From Prochlorococcus sp. AG-449-P16 (GTDB lineage Bacteria > Cyanobacteriota > Cyanobacteriia > PCC-6307 > Cyanobiaceae), in contig QCQN01000002.1 of the NCBI GenBank assembly GCA_003212175.1, positions 45,930-109,929 on the forward strand: a stretch of DNA of 64,000 nt, read 5' to 3'. The notes below the pieces were generated by a model. It did not search any database, had not been told where the DNA came from, and saw only the letters and a program-made list of their open reading frames with translations. Made by a program: the position numbers and the translations under genes. Of the stretch, positions 58,045 to 64,000 are shown in pieces. Within the stretch, counting starts at the first letter, position 1. Each line of letters starts with the position of its first letter.

Positions 58045-58917
58045 GTGGACATACCAACAATTCAATGGTACCCAGGCCATATTGCTAAAGCAGAAAAAAA
58101 ATTATCCGAAGTTATTAATAGAGTAGATTTAGTAATTGAAGTTAGAGATGCAAGAATTCCCTTATCAACAGGTCATCCGCATCTTAATAAATGGATAAAA
58201 AATAAAAAACATATTCTTGTTATTAACAAATCTGATATGATAGCCACAAATGCTATTTCTAGTTGGAATAAATGGTTTAAGGAGAATAATGAATATCCAC
58301 ATTGGTGTGACGCAAAACAAGGACATGGCATAAAAGAAATTTGTAAAACGGCTAGGGAATCTCGATTATCAATTGATCAAAGAAGACTTTCAAGAGGTAT
58401 GCAAATTAGGCCAATTAGAGCTCTCACACTTGGTTTTCCTAATGTTGGCAAGTCAGCATTAATAAATAGGATTGCTAATAAAAGAGTTGTTGAAAGCGCA
58501 AGAAAAGCAGGAGTAACAAGGAATCTTAGATGGATAAGATTAGATAGTGGTATAGATCTACTTGATTCACCAGGTGTTATTCCCCCTTATTTAGAAGATC
58601 AGAAAGCGGCACTGAATCTTGCATTATGTGATGATATTGGAGAAGCTGCTTATGAAATTGAGAGTGTTGCAATTGAATTCATTAAAATGATTTCTAAATT
58701 AAAAAAAGAAAAAAATGCAAACATCTCCGTAGAGAAAATATCTAATAGATACGGAGTTGATTTAAATAAAGGCTTTATCAATCCATCTGAATGGATTAGC
58801 GAAGCAGCTTCAAAACATACGGCTGGTAATAAGAGAAGAATGGCAAACAAATTTTTGGAAGATTATAGGAATCAAATGCTAGGCAAAATATCTTTAGAAG
58901 TTCCAAAATGGAATTAA
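58045..58917 (+). CDS. rbgA: RbgA/YlqF-type circularly permuted ribosome-assembly GTPase
   Basis: RbgA acts in late assembly of the large ribosomal subunit. The 290-residue protein opens with IQWYPGHIAKAEKKL near residues 6-20 and shows the permuted GTPase order: G4 NKSD near 65, then G1 GFPNVGKSALINRI near 133-146, G2 (GVTRNL) near 161 and G3 DSPGVI near 173. That order, G4 before G1, is the hallmark. The start is GTG at 58045. Its stop overlaps the next gene by 10 bases, so the pair is coupled. Confidence 0.93.
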   Translation: MDIPTIQWYPGHIAKAEKKLSEVINRVDLVIEVRDARIPLSTGHPHLNKWIKNKKHILVINKSDMIATNAISSWNKWFKENNEYPHWCDAKQGHGIKEICKTARESRLSIDQRRLSRGMQIRPIRALTLGFPNVGKSALINRIANKRVVESARKAGVTRNLRWIRLDSGIDLLDSPGVIPPYLEDQKAALNLALCDDIGEAAYEIESVAIEFIKMISKLKKEKNANISVEKISNRYGVDLNKGFINPSEWISEAASKHTAGNKRRMANKFLEDYRNQMLGKISLEVPKWN

Positions 58918-59867
58918 ATAAAAAAAACAGATTTGGTATAGGAGAAGGTGAACTCATAGAAATTATTTATGAGCTACCTCTTCCAATGAGACTAGATAGA
59001 TGGTTAGTTAGTAAAAGAACCGAACAAAGTAGAGCTAGAATTCAATACTTTATAAATGCAGGTTTAGTACTTGTTAACTACAAAACTGCTAAAGCCAAAA
59101 CCCCCTTAAAAAAGGGGGATAATATACAAATCTGGATGCCTCCCCCAGAACCTCTAATATACTTGAAACCTGAAAAAATAGATTTAGATATTCTTTTTGA
59201 AGACGAACATATCATCGTAATCAATAAACAATCTGGACTAATTGTTCATCCAGCTCCCGGACACAAATCAGGAACTTTAGTCAATGGACTACTTTTTCAT
59301 TGTAAAGATCTTCCTGGAATTAATGGTAAACTACGTCCTGGGATTGTTCATAGATTAGATAAAGACACCTCTGGATGCATGGTCGTCGCTAAAAGCCAAG
59401 AAGCTCTTGTAAATCTGCAAATTCAAATAAAAGAAAAAATAGCATCTCGCGAATATATTGCAGTAATTCACGGAGCGCCTAAATCTTCAGAGGGTAGAAT
59501 AGTCGGCAATATTGGCAGAGACAAATCTAATAGATTGAAATATGTAGTAGTTGATGAAACTGCAGGAAGGTACGCATGCACGTATTGGAAATTAATAGAA
59601 AGATTTGGTAATTACTCATTAATGAGTTTCAAATTAGATACTGGGCGAACCCATCAAATAAGAGTTCATTGTGCCCACATGAATAATCCTATTCTTGGAG
59701 ATCCTTTATATGGTAGATGTAAAAAACTTCCATGTAAATTAAATGGTCAGGCTCTACATGCTACTAAGCTTGGTCTAATACATCCAATAAACGGTAAAGA
59801 AATGTCATTCAAGGCAAAGTTACCTACTGAATTCCAAAAATTATTAAAAGTTCTGAAAACTAATTAA
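58908..59867 (+). CDS. RluD-family 23S rRNA pseudouridine synthase
   Basis: The 319-residue protein has an N-terminal S4 RNA-binding domain (RLDRWLVSKRTEQSRARIQYFI near residues 26-47) followed by a pseudouridine synthase core with NKQSGLIVHPAPGH near 105 and the catalytic motif HRLDKDTSGC near 148-157, then RTHQIRVHCAHMNNPILGDPLYG near 246-268. This layout fits RluD, which modifies helix 69 of 23S rRNA, though RluC-like specificity is possible. It is coupled to rbgA, two ribosome-maturation genes together. Confidence 0.92.
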   Translation: MELNKKNRFGIGEGELIEIIYELPLPMRLDRWLVSKRTEQSRARIQYFINAGLVLVNYKTAKAKTPLKKGDNIQIWMPPPEPLIYLKPEKIDLDILFEDEHIIVINKQSGLIVHPAPGHKSGTLVNGLLFHCKDLPGINGKLRPGIVHRLDKDTSGCMVVAKSQEALVNLQIQIKEKIASREYIAVIHGAPKSSEGRIVGNIGRDKSNRLKYVVVDETAGRYACTYWKLIERFGNYSLMSFKLDTGRTHQIRVHCAHMNNPILGDPLYGRCKKLPCKLNGQALHATKLGLIHPINGKEMSFKAKLPTEFQKLLKVLKTN

Positions 59868-61458
59868 GATTTAGAGAGGTATTTATGAGAGATTTCGTAT
59901 AAAGATTTTTAGTACTTCTAAATATATCATCTGAATTACCTTCATCAACAATTTTACCATTATTCATTACTAGTAATCTATTACAAAATCTTTTAGCTAT
60001 TCCTAAATCATGCGTGATAAAAATAATTGATAGCTTCATTTTTCTTTGAATTAATCTAAGTAATTCAAGTATTTCAATTTTCACAGATGCATCTAACATA
60101 TTTACACTTTCATCACAAATTAAAATTTTTGGTTTTAACAATAAAGATCTTGCTAATGAAATTCTTTGCAATTGCCCCCCTGACAATTGACTTGGATAAG
60201 CATTTAAAAACTCATTAGCCAAAGGTAAATTTAAATTATGAAGAATAACTTTGATTTCCTTTTCAATTTTTTTTTGATCTGAAATTTTTTGTATTAAAAG
60301 CATATCCTTTAGAATATTTTTGATTGTCATTTTTGGATTCAAACTTGAGAAAGGATCTTGAAAAATAATATGCATATTTTTAAAATTCTTAGAGAATCTA
60401 TCATTATTTAATTCAAGATTGTTGTCATAAATTTTAATTTCTCCTCCTCTAGCTTTCAAAAGCCCAACAAGAGCCCTACATAATGTACTTTTCCCGCTAC
60501 CTGAACACCCGACTATTCCAAGCGTTTCATTTTTATATAATTTAAAACTTACTTCATTTAGAGCCTTGTTCCACTTAGTTCTAAAAATTGAAGAATTTAA
60601 TTTATACCAATGTCTTAGATTATTAACTTCCAAGACAACATCATTTTGGGAAATGTTTTTTTGATTAGGTTCTAAAACTATTTTGGAAGCACTAATCAAT
60701 CTTCTTCCAATTTTCGATTGAGGAAATTTCAAAACATCATTTATATTTCCTTTTTCAACAATCATTCCATTTTCAATTATTACAACTTTTTTACACCATT
60801 TTTCTGCAAGTTTAATATCGTGACTTATTAAAATCAGAGTAGTATCAAATTTTTTGCATAACTCCAAAATTTCTTTCATAATTTCAAAACTCGTATTACT
60901 ATCAAGACTTGTTGTAGGCTCATCAGCTATCAATAGTTTTGGTTTTAAAGCTAAAGCCATCGCTATTGAGACTCTCTGCCTCATTCCTCCGCTAAATTGA
61001 TGAGGAAAATCATCTAATCTCTCATCATTTATGCCTACTTTTCGAAAAACTTCTTTTACTTCAGCATCAATAATCACTGATGATTTATTAGGATAGTGTG
61101 TTTTGAATAGTTCCTCTAAATGATCTCCAACCCTCATTAAAGGGTTTAATTTTTTTATTGAATCTTGATAAATAAATCCAAAATTATTTCTTCGAAATAA
61201 TTGCGTTTTATCTTTATCTACTTTTCTAGGATCTAAGCCAGACAATAAAACATAACCTTCGGTAATTGCTCTTTCGGGTAACATATTGACCAATGTTTTC
61301 GCAAAAGTAGTTTTCCCGCAACCTGAAGGTCCAATTATGGCTAAATGTTCTCCGTTTCTTATTTCTAGGTTAAAATTTTTTATTACAGGTTTCTTATCTA
61401 GACCATATTTGATTGATAAATCTTTGACTTCAAGAATTTTGCCTTTTTTTATTTTCAT
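59860..61458 (-). CDS. ABC transporter ATP-binding protein with two fused ATPase domains (peptide/nickel type)
   Basis: The 532-residue protein from ATG 61458 has two ABC ATPase domains in one chain. The first has Walker A GPSGCGKTT near residue 42, signature FSGGMRQRVSIAMALALKPKLLIADEP; the second has GCSGSGKSTLCRAL near 326, signature LSGGQLQRISLARSLLLKPKILICDES. The arrangement and the FQDPFSSLNPKM and IYQDSIKKLNPLM Q-loops are typical of dipeptide/oligopeptide importers (DppD-DppF fused, as in YejF or DdpD-F forms). Substrate is not known. The matching permeases and binding protein are not visible, unless the partial gene at the window end belongs here. It is divergent from spoT, and longer starts up to 61566 overlap that gene. 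Confidence 0.88.
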   Translation of the reverse strand: MKIKKGKILEVKDLSIKYGLDKKPVIKNFNLEIRNGEHLAIIGPSGCGKTTFAKTLVNMLPERAITEGYVLLSGLDPRKVDKDKTQLFRRNNFGFIYQDSIKKLNPLMRVGDHLEELFKTHYPNKSSVIIDAEVKEVFRKVGINDERLDDFPHQFSGGMRQRVSIAMALALKPKLLIADEPTTSLDSNTSFEIMKEILELCKKFDTTLILISHDIKLAEKWCKKVVIIENGMIVEKGNINDVLKFPQSKIGRRLISASKIVLEPNQKNISQNDVVLEVNNLRHWYKLNSSIFRTKWNKALNEVSFKLYKNETLGIVGCSGSGKSTLCRALVGLLKARGGEIKIYDNNLELNNDRFSKNFKNMHIIFQDPFSSLNPKMTIKNILKDMLLIQKISDQKKIEKEIKVILHNLNLPLANEFLNAYPSQLSGGQLQRISLARSLLLKPKILICDESVNMLDASVKIEILELLRLIQRKMKLSIIFITHDLGIAKRFCNRLLVMNNGKIVDEGNSDDIFRSTKNLYTKSLINTSLNLN

Positions 61459-61513
61459 GATTTTGTAGCAAATTTTTCTAGACCTAAATAAAATACATCT
61501 AAAGCAATATAAA

Positions 61514-63823
61514 ATGTCTGAGGCAGCTGCAAATTCAAAAGAAAAAAACGAAATTGAAGTTTCCAAAACTATTTTGCCTGAAAATAAAAAATATGAAAGT
61601 GAATCTTTGAATTATCAAATAAACATTCCCGATTGGCTTCTTAAAGATATTCATAATTTTGAAAAATCAAATAAAGAAAATGATGAGAATCAAAACCTTA
61701 TAGCAAAGGCTTTTAACCTTGCTTATAAAGCTCATGATGGACAATTCAGGGCAAGTGGAGAGCCTTACATCATACATCCCGTTGCTGTAGCAGATCTTCT
61801 TAAAGAAATAGGCGCCAGTTCATCTGTTATCGCAGCAGGACTGTTACATGATGTCGTGGAAGATACAGGTATTGAACTTTCAGAGATTGAAGAAATTTTT
61901 GGTTTAGAAGTAAAAGTACTTGTAGAAGGCGTAACAAAATTAGGTGGCATTCACTTTAACAACAGGACTGAGGCACAAGCAGAAAATCTTAGAAAAATGT
62001 TTTTAGCTATGGCAAGTGATATAAGGGTTGTGTTAGTAAAATTAGCAGATCGACTTCATAACATGAGAACAATTGAATGGCTAAATGATGAGAAAAAACT
62101 AAGAATAGCGAGAGAAACAAGAGAGATTTATGCACCATTAGCTAATCGACTAGGAATAAACAGATTTAAATGGGAATTAGAAGATTTAGCTTTTAAATTC
62201 CTTGAGCCTAAAGAATATCTAGATCTTAAAGATCAAATCGCTGTTAAAAGAAGTGATAGAGAAAAAAGATTAAAAGTAACTTTGAATCTTATGAAGGAAA
62301 ACTTGGTTTCAGCAGGTTTGAAAAATTTTGAAATAACAGGAAGGCCAAAACATCTTTATGGCATCTGGAGTAAAATGGAAAGACAACAAAAGCATTTTCA
62401 CGAGATTTATGATGTTGCTGCCCTAAGAATTATCGTGGAGAATTCAGATAGTTGTTATCGAGCTTTAGCAGTCGTTCATGATACTTTCAAACCAATTCCA
62501 GGTAGATTTAAAGACTATATAGGATTACCAAAACCCAATGGATATCAGTCCTTACACACTTCTGTTATTGGAAGACATCGACCTATTGAAGTTCAAATTA
62601 GAACAACCTCAATGCATCAAATTGCTGAATATGGTATTGCCGCTCATTGGCAATACAAAGAGGGTGGTTCTCCTGCTAAAAGTAATGCCGAGAGATTTAA
62701 TTGGCTAAGACAATTAGTAGAATGGCAACAAGAAGGTCATGAAAGGGATCATAATGATTATTTAGCTTCAATTAAAGAAGATTTATTTGATGAAGAAGTA
62801 TTTGTGATCACTCCAAAAGGAGATGTTGTTGGTTTAAGGAAAGGATCTACCGCGATAGATTTCGCCTATAGAATTCATTCTGAAGTTGGAAATCACTGTA
62901 ATGGAATAAGAATTAATGAAAAGCTTTCTCCATTATCTACAGCACTTCAAAATGGTGACTTCATAGAAATTTTGACAAGTAATAATGCTACTCCAAGCTT
63001 AGATTGGCTGAACTTTGTAGTTACGCCAACTGCTAAAAATAGAATTCGCCAATGGTATAAGAAAAGCCATCGTGATGAAACGATTAAAAGAGGTAGAGAT
63101 TTACTTGAAAAAGAAGTAGGTAGAAACGGTTTTGAAGCATTACTCTCCAGTGAAGCCATGAAAAAAGTTGCAAATCGATGCAATTTAAAAACTACTGAAG
63201 ACCTTTTAGCATCTCTTGGTTTTGGTGGTTTAACTTTGCATCAAGTATTAAACAGACTAAGAGAAGAAATAAAATTACAGACAGAAGATCTAAAAAATGA
63301 TTCTGACTCTGAAATAGCAAACTCTCTTAAAAGTAATAGTAATTTATCCACTAATCAATCTAATACAGCAGCTAAATCTCCAATTTCCGGGATAGAAGGT
63401 CTTGATTACAGAATAGGTAAATGCTGTGCCCCACTCCCAGGCGAGGATATTATCGGAACTGTGTCGCTCGGCAACCATGGGATAACTATACATAGGGAAG
63501 ATTGTGAAAATGTAATACCAATTCCAATAGAGAGAAGAATACCTGTAGGTTGGAATCAAGATAATAAAACTAGCGATAATAAGTTTCCAATTCAGCTACG
63601 AATAGAAGTAATTGATAGAGTTGGAGTTCTTAAAGATATTCTTATGCGGTTATCTGATAAAGGTATAAACGTTAGCGATGCCAATGTTAAAACTGCTTAT
63701 GGTAAACCAGCTATCATAAATCTTTGTGTAGGTCTTGAAAGTTATAATCAACTTCACAAAACAATTGAACAAATTAAATCAATGGCAGATGTTTTAGATA
63801 TTGCAAGAGTTGGACAAAGTTAA
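61514..63823 (+). CDS. spoT: Bifunctional (p)ppGpp synthetase/hydrolase SpoT/Rel
   Basis: This enzyme makes and breaks the stringent-response alarmone. The 769-residue protein has the hydrolase HD domain near residues 50-210 (YIIHPVAVADLLKEIG, LLHDVVEDT with the HD pair), the synthetase domain with RFKDYIGLPKPNGYQSLHTSVIG near 331-353, a TGS domain near 430-490 and a C-terminal ACT domain near 695-769. Both hydrolase and synthetase motifs are intact, which points to a long Rel-type bifunctional enzyme. The first 50 residues are charged and variable. The start ATG 61514 is 55 bases from the divergent ABC gene. Confidence 0.95.
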   Translation: MSEAAANSKEKNEIEVSKTILPENKKYESESLNYQINIPDWLLKDIHNFEKSNKENDENQNLIAKAFNLAYKAHDGQFRASGEPYIIHPVAVADLLKEIGASSSVIAAGLLHDVVEDTGIELSEIEEIFGLEVKVLVEGVTKLGGIHFNNRTEAQAENLRKMFLAMASDIRVVLVKLADRLHNMRTIEWLNDEKKLRIARETREIYAPLANRLGINRFKWELEDLAFKFLEPKEYLDLKDQIAVKRSDREKRLKVTLNLMKENLVSAGLKNFEITGRPKHLYGIWSKMERQQKHFHEIYDVAALRIIVENSDSCYRALAVVHDTFKPIPGRFKDYIGLPKPNGYQSLHTSVIGRHRPIEVQIRTTSMHQIAEYGIAAHWQYKEGGSPAKSNAERFNWLRQLVEWQQEGHERDHNDYLASIKEDLFDEEVFVITPKGDVVGLRKGSTAIDFAYRIHSEVGNHCNGIRINEKLSPLSTALQNGDFIEILTSNNATPSLDWLNFVVTPTAKNRIRQWYKKSHRDETIKRGRDLLEKEVGRNGFEALLSSEAMKKVANRCNLKTTEDLLASLGFGGLTLHQVLNRLREEIKLQTEDLKNDSDSEIANSLKSNSNLSTNQSNTAAKSPISGIEGLDYRIGKCCAPLPGEDIIGTVSLGNHGITIHREDCENVIPIPIERRIPVGWNQDNKTSDNKFPIQLRIEVIDRVGVLKDILMRLSDKGINVSDANVKTAYGKPAIINLCVGLESYNQLHKTIEQIKSMADVLDIARVGQS

Positions 63824-63841
63824 TTTTAAAATCAGATCAAT

Positions 63842-64000
63842 CTATTTTTTATTTTTTATCTTGTAGATAAAGAAAACAATACTGCCGCAAATCAAAGCTA
63901 GCAAAATACCTACACAAGATGAACCTAAGAGTAATTTTAGAGAAAAAATTCTACCTTGTTTCCATAAGTCATCAATAACTAAACTTTTTTCAAAAATTTT
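63842..64000 (-). CDS. C-terminal end of a membrane protein, 5' part outside the window
   Basis: An open frame runs from the window edge at 64000 to TAG 63842-63844, 52 residues. It ends with a hydrophobic helix LKLLLGSSCVGILLALICGS and a short basic tail YKIKNKK, which suggests the last membrane segment with the C-terminus in the cytoplasm. The part before it, VIDDLWKQGRIF, is polar. It may be a permease or another membrane protein; too little is visible to name it. It lies convergent to spoT, 18 bases after its stop. Confidence 0.5.
   Translation of the reverse strand, partial: KIFEKSLVIDDLWKQGRIFSLKLLLGSSCVGILLALICGSIVFFIYKIKNKK

Overview
The window is a continuous piece of chromosome from a marine picocyanobacterium, almost certainly a high-light-adapted Prochlorococcus. 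The signs are a very AT-rich, tightly packed genome with short intergenic gaps and small proteins, photosystem II genes (psbI, psbN, psbH, psbO, psbA), a cyanobacterial NtcA, a short CP12, the SulP-SbtA-SbtB bicarbonate cluster, a CrtR-type carotene hydroxylase and many small proteins known mainly from cyanobacteria and plastids. I cannot name the strain without a search. No insertion sequence, prophage, CRISPR array or rRNA operon is visible. One tRNA, tRNA-Leu(UAG), is present. This is conserved backbone rather than a genomic island.

Layout. 1-5.6 kb: the 3' part of leuC, then leuD, an LptD-like outer-membrane protein, psbI, psbN, psbH and pth. 5.5-9.8 kb: a RuvC/YqgF-like nuclease, a DUF3084 protein, ntcA with a candidate self-regulated promoter, a CobO-like protein without a usable P-loop, dcd and thyX. 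9.8-16.9 kb: txlA, glmM, trmB, two small cyanobacterial proteins, ileS and a Ycf66-like protein. 17-22.6 kb: tRNA-Leu, crtR, gatC, mpg, pyrB, small proteins and coaBC. 22.8-30 kb: psbO, sat, ftsH, a KDPG-aldolase-like gene, aroC, psbA and an unlisted 44-codon reading frame. 30-37.6 kb: aspartoacylase, an ECM4-type glutathione transferase, cp12, obgE, mutS2, a VOC protein and hemB. 37.8-44 kb: SulP-sbtA-sbtB, a thioredoxin-reductase-like gene and an ABC1-family kinase. 44-51.7 kb: eno, a ClpB-like chaperone and secE-nusG-rplK-rplA-rplJ-rplL. 51.7-64 kb: rnhA, pyrD, a CobD-like aminotransferase, murG, pgk, rbgA, an RluD-type synthase, a fused peptide-ABC ATPase, spoT and the 3' end of a membrane-protein gene.

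Together the genes cover inorganic carbon uptake and Calvin-cycle control (SulP, SbtA, SbtB, CP12, Pgk), PSII structure and repair (D1, PsbO, PsbH, PsbI, PsbN, FtsH), nitrogen control (NtcA), nucleotide supply (PyrB, PyrD, Dcd, ThyX), cell envelope (GlmM, MurG, LptD-like) and translation. The observations most worth a second look are two genes with no ATG, GTG or TTG start in the place homology demands (crtR, mpg), the small frame divergent from psbA, the CobO-like protein with a lost Walker A motif, the NtcA-like promoter at ntcA, and the short SbtB without its C-terminal loop. I see no clearly new multi-gene system.
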